NCBI GenBank assembly: GCA_944326245.1
Contig: CALVDF010000008.1
Location: 47,026 to 111,025 of the forward strand
From: an uncultured Bacteroidales bacterium
GTDB lineage: Bacteria; Bacteroidota; Bacteroidia; Bacteroidales; UBA932
DNA: 64,000 nt
Direction of reading: 5' to 3'
The notes beneath the pieces are model-generated. The model did not search any database. It was not told the origin of the DNA and worked only from the letters and a program-made list of their open reading frames with translations. Shown piece by piece: positions 8,445-16,525 of the stretch. Positions within the stretch are counted from its first letter, which is position 1, and every line of letters starts with the position of its first letter. The translations under genes were made by a program, and so were the position numbers.

Positions 8445-11400
8445 ATGAGAAAAATGACAAGTATCGGTTTCGCTGCAGCGGCATTGCTGGCAGCAGTCAC
8501 GGCATCGGCTGGTACGGCTAGTGCCCGGGTGACCAATGATCGGGACGGTGAACTGCCCTACTGGCAGGATGTACAGACCGTGGAGGTGAACAGGGAGTAT
8601 CCCCGCGCTGCCTTCATGAGCTATCCGGACTCGGCGACAGCAGCTGCCTGCCGTTACGAGAACAGCCCCAGATACCTGCTTCTCAACGGGGTGTGGAAGT
8701 TCTATTTCGTAGACGCCTACGGAGATCTGCCTGCGGATATTACGGATCCGGCCACGGATGCTTCCGGCTGGCATGACATCAACGTGCCAGGCAACTGGGA
8801 GGTGCAGGGATTCGGTACCGCCATCTATACCAATCACGGCTACGAGTTCAAGCCGCGCAACCCTACGCCGCCGCTGCTTCCCGAGGACAATCCGGTGGGA
8901 GTCTACCGCCGCGAGTTCGAGGTCCCCGCATCCTGGGACGGCTCGGAGATATTCCTCAATATCGACGGGGCGAAGTCAGGTGTGTATGTGTATCTCAACG
9001 GCCGTGAAGTGGGTTACAGCGAAGACTCCAAGACTTCGGCCGAGTTTGCCGTGAGCGACTATCTCGTGCCCGGGACCAATACTCTGGTACTGAAGATTTT
9101 CCGCTGGAGTACGGGCTCGTATCTGGAGTGCCAGGACTTCTGGCGCATAAGCGGCATAGAGAGGGATGTCTATCTGTGGTGCCAGCCCAGGGAGGCCGCG
9201 CTGAAGGACTTTACTGTCATTTCCACTCTTGACGACAATTATGAAGACGGTCTGTTCTCACTGTCGGCAGTGCTCAAGAACACTTCGGATAAGGCTACTG
9301 CGGCCACATTGCGGGCCACCCTTGCCGGACCTGACGGTGCTGTAGTATGGTCGGACTGCGGCAGTACGGAAATCGAGGCCGCAGGCACTGCTGACGTTTG
9401 GCTGGAGACTGAGCTGGAGGATGTGCTGCCATGGTCGGCCGAGCATCCGGACCTGTACCGTCTGACCATGACAGTCTGTGCCGACGGCCGGGAGGTGGAG
9501 ACCGTTCCATACCATGTGGGATTCAGACGTTTCGAGATCAGGCCTTCCGGCGGAGTCTCTCCCGAGGGCCGTCCCTACGTGCTGTTCTACGTCAACGGCC
9601 AGCCTGTCAAGCTCAAGGGCGTCAATACCCACGAGCACAATCCGCTGACCGGACACTATGTGACCGAGGACCTGATCCGCAAGGACCTGGAGCTGATGAA
9701 GCAGAACAATATCAATTCTGTCCGCCTGTCCCACTATCCCCAGGGCCGCCGCTTCTACGAACTCTGCGACCAGTACGGCCTCTATGTCTACGACGAGGCC
9801 AATATCGAGTCCCACGGCATGTACTACAACCTGAGCAAGGGCGGTACCCTAGGCAACAATCCGGAGTGGCTCGCAGCGCACATGGACCGTACCGTCAACA
9901 TGTACGAGCGCAACAAGAACTATCCCTGCATCACTGTCTGGTCCCTTGGCAACGAGGCGGGGAACGGCTACAATTTCTATCAGACGTATCTCTGGCTCAA
10001 GGACCGTGAGACAGGCGGAATGAACCGTCCCGTCTGCTACGAGAGGGCGCAGTGGGAGTGGAACAGCGACATGTACGTGCCGCAGTACCCCGATGCCGCG
10101 TGGCTGCGGAAGATAGGCCGGGCCGGCAGCGACAGGCCCGTAGTGCCCTCCGAGTATTCCCATGCCATGGGCAATTCCTCCGGCAGCCTCTCCCTGCAGT
10201 GGGACGAGATCTACCGCTATCCCAACCTCCAGGGAGGGTATATCTGGGACTGGGTGGACCAGGGCATCTGGCAGGACCGTGACGGAGGATTCTGGGCCTA
10301 TGGCGGCGATTTCGGGGTCAATGCCCCGAGCGACGGCAATTTCCTCTGCAACGGTATTGTCAATCCGGACCGCAATCCTCATCCTGCGATGGCCGAGGTG
10401 AAGCATACTTACCAGAATGCCGCATTCAGGCCGGCAGGATATACGGAGGACCCCACTGCGGAAAGGACCCTCTCCACCGGCCGGCTCGCGTTTGCCTCTG
10501 TCCCTTCAGACGGCAAGGCCGTTGTGGAGGTGATAAACCGCTTCTATTTTACCCCGCTGGACGGGTATGACTTCGAATACGAACTGACCGCCGACGGGCG
10601 TGTGGCCGCTTCCGGAACATTTGCCGTGAAAGCCGCTCCCCAGGATACGGTGCGGGTCGCCCTGGACCTTCCGGCAATGGATAGCAAGGGCGTGGAATAT
10701 TTCCTCAACCTCTATATGAAGCAGCGCAATGCCGTGGCAGGCATTCCTGCAGGACACGTGCTGGCATGGGACCAGATAGGATTCCCCGTTTCCGGCCTGT
10801 CTCAGGCGTCCGCTACTCCTTCAGCGGGTAGCCGTGCTGCTGCGGACCGGCCGTCTGTAAATGCCTCCGCCCGTGCGAAAGGACCGGCCCTGTCCATTGA
10901 TTCCGCTTCATCGGACGGAGTGGTCCGCATCTCCTCCTCTTCGGTGGAATGGGTATTTGACCGTTCCGCCGCCGCCGTCACTTCCTACAAGGTGCGAGGG
11001 GTTGAATATTTTGCCGACGGCTACGGACTGCGGCCCAACTTCTGGCGCGGGCCCAATGACAATGACTACGGCAACGGAGCCCCCAAGCGCCTGCAGATAT
11101 GGAAAATCTCTTCCAACGACCTGCGGGTGGGCTCTGTCTCGGCAGTGATGGACGGCGGTGACGCGGTGATGACGGTGGAATACCTGCTGGCTGCCGGCAA
11201 CCGCTATATCGCTGAATATACGGTACACCCTGACGGAGTGGTGGATGCGGCGTTCCATTTCACGCCGGCGCTGATGCCGGAAGTGGAAAATGAGGCGTCC
11301 GAGGCCACCCTGACCGCCACATATACCCCCGGTCAGGAGTCACGTGTAGGCTTGAAGGCCCGTCCTGAGGTACCCCGTATAGGCGTGCGTTTCCGCCTGC

Positions 11401-11966
11401 CCGTGCAGATGCACGATGTGACCTGGTACGGACGCGGACCCGGCGAGAACTATATCGACCGCAGCCGCGGATCAATGGTAGGCCTGTATACGTCCTCGGC
11501 CGAGGAAATGTACTATCCCTATGTGCGTCCGCAGGAAAACGGCCACCGCAGCGATACCCGCTGGGCAGCCTTCTACGGAGGCGGCAATGGACTGATGGTG
11601 GTAGCTAAAGCGACATTCGGTTTCAATGCCCTGCGCAATCCCGTCGAGGACTTCGATTCGGAAGAGGCCGTGGAGCACGACTACCAGTGGTACAACTTCA
11701 CCCCCGAGCAGATTGCCTCCAGGGACACTGCTGCCGTGCGCAATGTCCTGCGCAGGATGCACCATGTCAATGACATTGTCCCTCAGGACTATGTCGAGGT
11801 GTGCATCGACATGCGCCAGCAGGGAGTGGCCGGCTACGACAGCTGGGGCGACCGTCCCGAACCGCAGTACCGGCTCCCCGCCGACCGCGACTACACCTGG
11901 GGCTTCACCCTCGTGCCCGTCAGGAACGCCAGGGATGCTGCCCGGAAGGCCATTCTGGACTATTAG
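8445..11966 (+). CDS. Glycoside hydrolase family 2 beta-galactosidase, secreted
   Basis: Hydrolyses terminal beta-galactosides, here after export to the periplasm. The 1173-residue protein has a signal peptide (about 1-26, 'AGTASA'), an N-terminal jelly-roll sugar-binding domain (about 60-230), Ig-like domain, TIM-barrel catalytic domain (about 345-640) and C-terminal beta-galactosidase small-chain domain (about 860-1150), the LacZ order. Acid/base Glu is E504 in 'WSLGNEAG' and the nucleophile is E570 in 'PSEYSHAMGNSSG'. A Ser/Ala-rich linker (about 780-820) precedes the last domain. ATG 8394 is in frame but lies inside the sdhC terminator. It stands alone, with no susCD pair or regulator beside it. 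I see no promoter of its own between the terminator and the ATG. Confidence 0.93.
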   Translation: MRKMTSIGFAAAALLAAVTASAGTASARVTNDRDGELPYWQDVQTVEVNREYPRAAFMSYPDSATAAACRYENSPRYLLLNGVWKFYFVDAYGDLPADITDPATDASGWHDINVPGNWEVQGFGTAIYTNHGYEFKPRNPTPPLLPEDNPVGVYRREFEVPASWDGSEIFLNIDGAKSGVYVYLNGREVGYSEDSKTSAEFAVSDYLVPGTNTLVLKIFRWSTGSYLECQDFWRISGIERDVYLWCQPREAALKDFTVISTLDDNYEDGLFSLSAVLKNTSDKATAATLRATLAGPDGAVVWSDCGSTEIEAAGTADVWLETELEDVLPWSAEHPDLYRLTMTVCADGREVETVPYHVGFRRFEIRPSGGVSPEGRPYVLFYVNGQPVKLKGVNTHEHNPLTGHYVTEDLIRKDLELMKQNNINSVRLSHYPQGRRFYELCDQYGLYVYDEANIESHGMYYNLSKGGTLGNNPEWLAAHMDRTVNMYERNKNYPCITVWSLGNEAGNGYNFYQTYLWLKDRETGGMNRPVCYERAQWEWNSDMYVPQYPDAAWLRKIGRAGSDRPVVPSEYSHAMGNSSGSLSLQWDEIYRYPNLQGGYIWDWVDQGIWQDRDGGFWAYGGDFGVNAPSDGNFLCNGIVNPDRNPHPAMAEVKHTYQNAAFRPAGYTEDPTAERTLSTGRLAFASVPSDGKAVVEVINRFYFTPLDGYDFEYELTADGRVAASGTFAVKAAPQDTVRVALDLPAMDSKGVEYFLNLYMKQRNAVAGIPAGHVLAWDQIGFPVSGLSQASATPSAGSRAAADRPSVNASARAKGPALSIDSASSDGVVRISSSSVEWVFDRSAAAVTSYKVRGVEYFADGYGLRPNFWRGPNDNDYGNGAPKRLQIWKISSNDLRVGSVSAVMDGGDAVMTVEYLLAAGNRYIAEYTVHPDGVVDAAFHFTPALMPEVENEASEATLTATYTPGQESRVGLKARPEVPRIGVRFRLPVQMHDVTWYGRGPGENYIDRSRGSMVGLYTSSAEEMYYPYVRPQENGHRSDTRWAAFYGGGNGLMVVAKATFGFNALRNPVEDFDSEEAVEHDYQWYNFTPEQIASRDTAAVRNVLRRMHHVNDIVPQDYVEVCIDMRQQGVAGYDSWGDRPEPQYRLPADRDYTWGFTLVPVRNARDAARKAILDY

Positions 11967-12153
11967 AAGCGGTGCCTCCTGCGTAAGTGAAGTAGTCCTG
12001 TCCAGGACCGGGCATTCCGTCGCTTTGCGGCGGCCCCTCTGGTGCCGAGGGCGGGAATGGTAGGACGGCTACGTCAGAAATTATTTCTCCGGGGGCAGAC
12101 GGTTTTTGAAGTAGCTTGATTTACTGACGATTACATTGCAGTGTTCCAAAATT

Positions 12154-12192
12154 TTGCCCCAAACGCGCGTTTCAAACCGACGTTTGGGGCAA
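12154..12192. terminator. Perfect hairpin downstream of the galactosidase gene
   Basis: TTGCCCCAAACG (12154-12165) pairs exactly with CGTTTGGGGCAA (12181-12192) across a 15-base loop. Only a weak T tract follows (ggtgttttg), so it may be a terminator, an mRNA 3'-end stabiliser or a protein-binding palindrome. Confidence 0.45.
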
Positions 12193-12410
12193 GGTGTTTT
12201 GTAAGCGCTTGATAATCAATATACATTTTCTTGTCACTGCCCCAGGGAAAATATTATCTGTGACGCAGTATGTCTGACCGCGGGGGCCGGGAGTGGAGTT
12301 TCGTTGGCAAAGGCCCGATGAGGCTGCGGCCAGGATGCTAAAGGCATGGCGGTGCAGGTCCGGAGGGCCGAGAAGGTTTTGAAGAAATATCCGAAAATTT
12401 ACAGTAAAAA

Positions 12411-12442
12411 TTTGGTTTATTAAATAAACTAGTTTATATTTG
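12411..12442 (+). promoter_or_regulatory. Promoter of the membrane protein / regulator operon
   Basis: TTTG (12411-12414), 20-base spacer, TATATTTG (12435-12442): a near-ideal Bacteroidota promoter. A palindrome fills most of its spacer (12415-12429). Confidence 0.7.
12415..12429. promoter_or_regulatory. Operator-like palindrome O1, inside the promoter spacer
   Basis: GTTTATTAAATAAAC is a palindrome apart from its centre. A further half-site GTTTAT follows at 12432-12437, overlapping the -7 box. Its position would let a bound repressor block RNA polymerase. Confidence 0.55.
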
Positions 12443-12483
12443 CATCCAGGAACAGGAGAGATGCCGCCTGTTTCCAGAATGAT

Positions 12484-12507
12484 AGGGACTCGGTCCCTGA
12501 TTTTTTT
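12484..12507 (+). terminator. Terminator-like hairpin in the leader of the operon
   Basis: AGGGAC (12484-12489) / GTCCCT (12493-12498) with a 3-base loop, then GA and seven T (12501-12507). It lies between the promoter at 12411 and ATG 12551, so it could be an attenuator or the end of a short RNA of about 60 bases. Confidence 0.5.
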
Positions 12508-12516
12508 GACTTAATA

Positions 12517-12531
12517 GTTTATAAAATAAAC
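12517..12531. promoter_or_regulatory. Operator-like palindrome O2, just before the start codon
   Basis: GTTTATAAAATAAAC. With flanks, TAGTTTATAAAATAAACCAA matches the reverse complement of the O1 region (12413-12432 side) at 18 of 20 bases. The two centres are 102 bases apart. Confidence 0.55.
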
Positions 12532-12550
12532 CAATTAAAAATATCAAACG

Positions 12551-13264
12551 ATGAAACAGAAAGAATTCAATGCAAATGGTGCATGTGACGCAAACAGCGT
12601 AAATGACCAAAACCGCACAATGACAGGCGCGGCAAGCAACGGCGCTGCAATGACTCCCGAAAAAAGTCTGGAAATCATTACCTCAGCCCTGGCGGAGGCC
12701 AGGACGGAATTTTCCAGGGGTGCGGGGGCTCCTATGCTCATATGGGGCGCATCTGTGTTGCTGGTTGCGGGTCTGGTAATGCTGACCCTGTATCTGACAG
12801 GCAATCTCAACTGGCATTTCCTCTGGTTTGCCATACCTGCCATCGGTACTCCATTCATGATGCTGCTGAAACGTAATGAAGAAAAAAGATACGGACGCGC
12901 TGTCAATCCTATATCTTCCGCAATAGGATCTGTATGGCTGTTTTTCGGAATCTTCTCGGTAGTCTACGCGATTCTGGGCTTCTTCTTCAGAATCCCGTCG
13001 ATAACTCCGATAATAGTCCTGATGCTCGGGCTGGCGACATCCATAACAGGCGGCATCACCAGGACATGGGGAGTAAGTCTGCTCGGAATCATTGCCGGGA
13101 TAGGAGGACTTGTATTGTACTATTCCGGATGGATGCAATGGACGGACAATATCCTTGGTGCACCGATAATGATGGCGATGATGTCGATTCTGCTTCTGAT
13201 CATTCCCGGTCTGATATACAACCGTATAGGTATGATGCAGGAGTCGGGGAGAAACAAAAGGTAG
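12551..13264 (+). CDS. Six-segment membrane protein of unknown function, partner of the regulator
   Basis: 237 residues. The N-terminal about 60 are polar and probably cytoplasmic, with a helical stretch from 'TPEKSLEIITSALAEARTEF'. Six hydrophobic segments follow at about 65-87, 92-112, 127-150, 153-172, 178-197 and 205-230, then a short basic tail. No catalytic motif is evident and I do not recognise the family. The winged-helix gene begins 13 bases after its stop, so the two are one operon, a pairing like those in which a small regulator controls its own membrane partner. The upstream control region is elaborate. A role in envelope stress or transport would be a guess. Confidence 0.75.
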   Translation: MKQKEFNANGACDANSVNDQNRTMTGAASNGAAMTPEKSLEIITSALAEARTEFSRGAGAPMLIWGASVLLVAGLVMLTLYLTGNLNWHFLWFAIPAIGTPFMMLLKRNEEKRYGRAVNPISSAIGSVWLFFGIFSVVYAILGFFFRIPSITPIIVLMLGLATSITGGITRTWGVSLLGIIAGIGGLVLYYSGWMQWTDNILGAPIMMAMMSILLLIIPGLIYNRIGMMQESGRNKR

Positions 13265-13277
13265 GCGGAGGTGCACT

Positions 13278-13568
13278 ATGGACGAACTGAAAAAACTCGA
13301 CCCGCTGCTACACTCGGAGCTGAGGCTCGCGATAATCTCGGTCCTGCTTACGCTGGAAGAGGCCGATTTCACATTCCTCAAGGAAAAGACCGGGGCTACC
13401 GCAGGCAATCTTAGCGTGCAGATAGACAAGCTGGCCTCTGCCGGATACATCGAGGTACGCAGGGAGCTGGTAGGCCGGAAGACCCGGACCACCTGCAGCA
13501 TCACGGCCAAAGGCAAGACCGCCCTCGAGGACTACGTCTCCACCCTCCGCGAGTACCTCCACCTTTGA
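13278..13568 (+). CDS. Winged-helix transcriptional regulator (MarR/ArsR-like, HTH_34 type)
   Basis: A 96-residue protein consisting of one winged helix-turn-helix: 'LDPLLHSELRLAIISVLLTLEEADFTFL' region helices (about 5-33), recognition helix about 'TAGNLSVQIDKLASAGYI' (39-56), and the wing 'RRELVGRKTRTTCSITAKGKTALEDYV' spread over 59-86. This is the layout of small single-domain regulators that bind DNA as dimers and often repress their own operon. It lies 13 bases after the membrane-protein gene. The two AT-rich palindromes upstream of that gene are plausible binding sites. No ligand domain is present, so the signal may come through the membrane partner; that is inference. Confidence 0.85.
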   Translation: MDELKKLDPLLHSELRLAIISVLLTLEEADFTFLKEKTGATAGNLSVQIDKLASAGYIEVRRELVGRKTRTTCSITAKGKTALEDYVSTLREYLHL

Positions 13569-13735
13569 TGAAAAGTTCCCAGTCGGCAGGTATCCGTTCC
13601 GTCTCCGGCAGTCAGGCTGCGGGGACGCAGCCTGACATTCCTTGATAAAAGCTTCTTGATTTTAATTAGTTGAAAATTTAGTGATTAGTAGCGAGTGCTG
13701 CATTTCCGGCCATGTCAGGTTCATAAAGAACCACC

Positions 13736-13975
13736 GGCAAGGGATGCTGCTATGACAACGCCGTCATCGAGAGCCATTTCGGCAACCTCAAGGGATGGCT
13801 CGGGAGGCTGGACAGGGTTCCGGCCGACAAGGCGTCGGAGATGATAGACGAGGCCGTCCGCTACTTCAACGAGGAGAGGATAATGCTCAAGCTGGGCGGG
13901 CTCTCTCCTGCTGAATACCTGAGGGAATATATGGAAAATGAGAAAAACGGCCGAAAAACGGCCACAAATATATAA
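13736..13975 (+). pseudogene. IS3-family transposase remnant (C-terminal integrase-core fragment)
   Basis: Translating from 13736 gives 79 residues ending at TAA 13973-13975. They contain the C-terminal hallmark of IS3-type OrfB integrases: 'CYDNAVIESHFGNLK' and 'YFNEERIMLKLGGLSPAEY', including the last catalytic Glu of the DDE triad in 'VIESHF'. The frame is closed by a stop just upstream (13727-13729 region) and there is no start, first two catalytic residues or OrfA. So this is the 3' end of an insertion sequence whose left part is lost. The sequence upstream shows no transposase homology that I can see. Confidence 0.8.
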
Positions 13976-14020
13976 CTTATTATAAACCAGTCAATTACTG
14001 TGTAATTGACAAATATTAAA

Positions 14021-14041
14021 CCGTCCAACCTTTTTGGTACA
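14021..14041. mobile_element. Probable right terminal repeat of the decayed insertion sequence
   Basis: About 45 bases after the transposase stop, the stretch reads, on the minus strand, TGTACCAAAAAGGTTGGACG, resembling TG..CA-type IS3-family ends. No matching left end is found in the window. Confidence 0.4.
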
Positions 14042-14168
14042 CCTCAGCGTTTGGGGCGCTGGCGAAGTGCTATGTGCTGATTGACAGTGTGATAGGTTTT
14101 TCAAATGCCCCGGCGGGATTGTAAAACAGTGAAACAGTGCACGGGTGTGCCTCTTTGCCGTGTTGGAG

Positions 14169-14208
14169 GGAAGGTGGTGACGGTTTCCGCGTATCGCCGT
14201 CACCTTCC
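14169..14208. repeat. Palindromic (REP-like) element, copy 2
   Basis: GGAAGGTGGTGACGG (14169-14183) pairs, with a three-base bulge, with CCGTCACCTTCC (14197-14208). Related to copy 1 at 6879-6920. Confidence 0.5.
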
Positions 14209-14607
14209 GGGGAAACACAGCGAGGTATTCCACTATCGCCAGAAAAGCCGGGGAAAGTGGAGATAGTGGAACGGCGGCCGGGGGAAACCGGAGGAGGTGC
14301 GGCGGGGCTCCGTGGCAGAGCTCTGTGGCAGAGCGTGCCGGCCGCGGCATCGTGAGCGGCTCCCGACGGGACAGAACTGGCCGGCCGGAAAGTAGGGTAG
14401 GTCGGCACTGACACCATTGAACTTCATTCTGCGCTGACAGGCAACTTGAATCATGAAACACCTCGGTATTATGCAAGTGCCATAATATCAGCTATATATG
14501 ATTTAGCCTGGTGTTTCTCGGGCTCGAAAAAGGTGTCGTAAAAACACCGGCTCAAGAGCCATGTGCTTGTTATTCAATAATATGGCAAAAGGCCAGGTGT
14601 TTCGAAA

Positions 14608-14663
14608 ATCTGCCATCCGCTATCTGCCATCCACTATATGCTATCAACTATCTGCCATCTCGT
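14608..14663. repeat. 14-bp tandem repeat, four units
   Basis: Units ATCTGCCATCCGCT, ATCTGCCATCCACT, ATATGCTATCAACT, ATCTGCCATCTCGT at 14608, 14622, 14636 and 14650. Period exact, no indels. Confidence 0.85.
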
Positions 14664-14956
14664 TGCGTCCGGACAGGTTAACACCTATCGACGTTTTCTA
14701 GGCACCTGCGATAGATAGAGGACAGGCAGGGTGGCCCACAGTGGCCTCTCGCAGGGGTTACCTGACTCCATCGCCTGCACCGCCTGCGCAGGTGAACCCT
14801 TTCCCGCCTTTCCGGTACACCTGCGGAAGAGGAAGGAATGGCAGGATGGCCGACAGCGGTGGTTCCGGCAGTGCGGCTGAAGAACGGCGAGTGTCCCGAC
14901 GGAGCAGCTAATGCAGCAGATGATGCAACAGTAACAGTAACAGGCTGCGGAACTCC

Positions 14957-14986
14957 TTGCAGAATGCCGGAGTTGTGCTATCTTTG
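14957..14986 (+). promoter_or_regulatory. Promoter of xth
   Basis: TTG (14957-14959) as a -33 element, 19-base spacer, and TATCTTTG (14979-14986). Leader of roughly 20 bases to ATG 15012. Confidence 0.6.
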
Positions 14987-15011
14987 GCGTTGTAAACAAA
15001 AGATACTGGAT

Positions 15012-15767
15012 ATGAAATTCATCTCATGGAATGTGAATGGCCTGAGGGCCTGCTGCGGCAAAGGCTTTGAAGAATCTTTCAGAAACCTGGATGCGGACTT
15101 CTTCTGTCTGCAGGAGACCAAGATGCAGGAGGGGCAGCTGGATATAGCCTTTGAGGGCTACCGCTCCTATTGGAACTATGCGCAGAAAAAGGGCTATTCG
15201 GGAACTGCGATTTTCAGCAGGCACGAGCCTCTGTCCGTTACGTACGGCCTTGGGCTGGAGGAGCACGATACGGAAGGGCGCGTCATCACCCTGGAGATGC
15301 CTGATTTCTATCTGGTGACGGTTTATACGCCCAATTCCCAGGACGAACTTCGCAGACTGGACTACAGGATGACGTGGGAGGACGAGTTCCGGGCCTACCT
15401 GCTGCGTCTGGATGCAGTAAAGCCTGTAATAGTCTGCGGAGACCTGAATGTGGCCCACAAGGAGATCGACCTGAAGAACCCGAAGACCAACCGGATGAAC
15501 GCCGGATTCACCGACCAGGAGCGCGGTAAGTTCTCCGACCTGCTCGCCGCCGGATTCACCGATACCTTCCGCCATTTCTACCCCGACACCGAGGGTGCCT
15601 ACTCCTGGTGGTCCTACCGGTTCAAGGCCCGCGAGAAGAACGCCGGGTGGCGCATCGACTATTTCCTCGTTTCCAACCGCCTGCAGCCCAAGCTCCTCGG
15701 TGCCGCCATCCATACCGAAATATTCGGCTCGGACCACTGTCCGGTCGAGGTGACTCTCGATATCTAA
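15012..15767 (+). CDS. xth: Exodeoxyribonuclease III (AP endonuclease)
   Basis: Base-excision-repair enzyme that cuts 5' to abasic sites and has 3'-5' exonuclease activity; EEP superfamily, Mg-dependent. The 251-residue length is normal. Motifs: '[13 protein letters not shown]' (1-13, metal ligand Asn), 'CLQETKMQ' (about 34-41, metal ligand Glu), 'YSGTAIFS' (about 62-69), 'VCGDLNVAH' (about 142-150), 'YSWWSYR' (about 197-203) and the terminal 'GSDHCPVEV' (about 239-247, catalytic His). ATG 15012 is chosen because it starts the conserved sequence and follows the promoter; an upstream in-frame ATG at 14838 would place the promoter inside the gene. Stand-alone gene. Confidence 0.96.
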   Translation: MKFISWNVNGLRACCGKGFEESFRNLDADFFCLQETKMQEGQLDIAFEGYRSYWNYAQKKGYSGTAIFSRHEPLSVTYGLGLEEHDTEGRVITLEMPDFYLVTVYTPNSQDELRRLDYRMTWEDEFRAYLLRLDAVKPVIVCGDLNVAHKEIDLKNPKTNRMNAGFTDQERGKFSDLLAAGFTDTFRHFYPDTEGAYSWWSYRFKAREKNAGWRIDYFLVSNRLQPKLLGAAIHTEIFGSDHCPVEVTLDI

Positions 15768-15930
15768 GGCAATTCAGTTTAGGAAGCGGAAGCGCTTGTC
15801 CGGGGCAGGAAGATTCTTGCACCAGAAGAAGTGCTGTGTATTGCCATTTCTGCCTATGCGGAAGAAGTGTACCGTATTTCGCGGGATTTCGATACACTTT
15901 CGCCGGGGGGTGAGGGACGAGATGGGCCGT

Positions 15931-16512
15931 CTATAGCAGGATGACGGTGACGTCGCGTGGACCGTGGGCACCGATGACGAGGGCCTGCTCGATGTCGGCG
16001 GTCTTGGAGGGGCCGGCGATGAAGCTGCCGAACTCGTAGTCATCGAATCCGGGACGGGCGTAGGCCTCGTGCATGTTGTTGACTATGTTTCTGCGGTCCA
16101 GGAGGATGACCAGGGCCTCGGAGATGAACATCAGGGCCTTGTGGCGCACTGCCCTGGGGATCCATATAGCACCGTTCTCCACCACTCCGAACTCTCCGCG
16201 CACTACTCCGACATCGGTGCCTGCCAGCTGGCGTGGATCGTCCAGCCCGTCTGGATTGACAGTGGCGCAGGTGACCTCCGGAAGGTTGGATGCGATGCGC
16301 TTCGCGTCAGGATAGACTCTGCGGATGATGTCGTCGACACTCTCCCCGTCCTGCAGCAGGAAGCATTTGGCCGCTGCTATGCTGACAACATTCTCCTGGA
16401 ACTTGGCCAGAGGGTCCTGGAATGTCATGGGTGTGAAGCCGAGCGGTCCCCTTTCCACGGGGGCGGGGCTGTTGGCCTTGAGGGCCTCGAGTATTGTATC
16501 TTTGCTTGTCAT
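15931..16512 (-). CDS. lutC: L-lactate utilisation protein LutC (LUD domain)
   Basis: Third subunit of the LutABC L-lactate oxidation complex, which turns L-lactate into pyruvate. 193 residues from ATG 16512, consisting of one LUD domain ('GVVRGEFGVVENGAIWI' near 105-121, 'EALVILLDRRNIVNNMHEAY' near 132-151, 'GPSKTADIEQALVIGAHGPRDV' across about 167-188). A more distal in-frame ATG at 16701 lies inside lutB and gives a Pro/His-rich extension with no family likeness. It follows lutB after 13 bases and ends the operon. Confidence 0.9.
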   Translation of the reverse strand: MTSKDTILEALKANSPAPVERGPLGFTPMTFQDPLAKFQENVVSIAAAKCFLLQDGESVDDIIRRVYPDAKRIASNLPEVTCATVNPDGLDDPRQLAGTDVGVVRGEFGVVENGAIWIPRAVRHKALMFISEALVILLDRRNIVNNMHEAYARPGFDDYEFGSFIAGPSKTADIEQALVIGAHGPRDVTVILL

Positions 16513-16525
16513 AAGAGAATCCCTG

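Larger units (their letters stand above)
11967..12550. other. Gene-free stretch with hairpins and a regulated promoter
   Basis: No coding sequence recognised. It contains imperfect GC-rich hairpins (for example CCGTCGC/GCGGCGG near 12018-12034), a perfect 12-bp palindrome at 12154-12192, and from 12411 on the promoter, two operator-like palindromes and a leader terminator listed separately. Confidence 0.55.
13569..15011. other. Gene-poor region with decayed transposase and repeats
   Basis: About 1.4 kb with no intact gene. Contents: transposase remnant (13736-13975) with a probable right-end sequence (14021-14041); palindromic element (14169-14208); inverted repeat TTCCACTATC (14228-14237) / GATAGTGGAA (14262-14271); repeated GGTGTTTC motifs near 14510 and 14597; a 14-bp tandem array (14608-14663); and the xth promoter. 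Longer open frames here have no family resemblance. Confidence 0.6.

Noticed and set aside
12240..12400. Structured non-coding RNA such as SRP RNA or tmRNA
   Set aside because: None of the conserved motifs of those RNAs is present; only generic GC-rich pairing is seen.
14137..14355. Possible small gene in the gene-poor region
   Set aside because: It is mostly the palindromic element and an inverted repeat; Gly/Arg-rich translation without features.
14838..15011. N-terminal extension of the xth reading frame
   Set aside because: The -7 box TATCTTTG lies inside it and the conserved start MKFISWN is at 15012.
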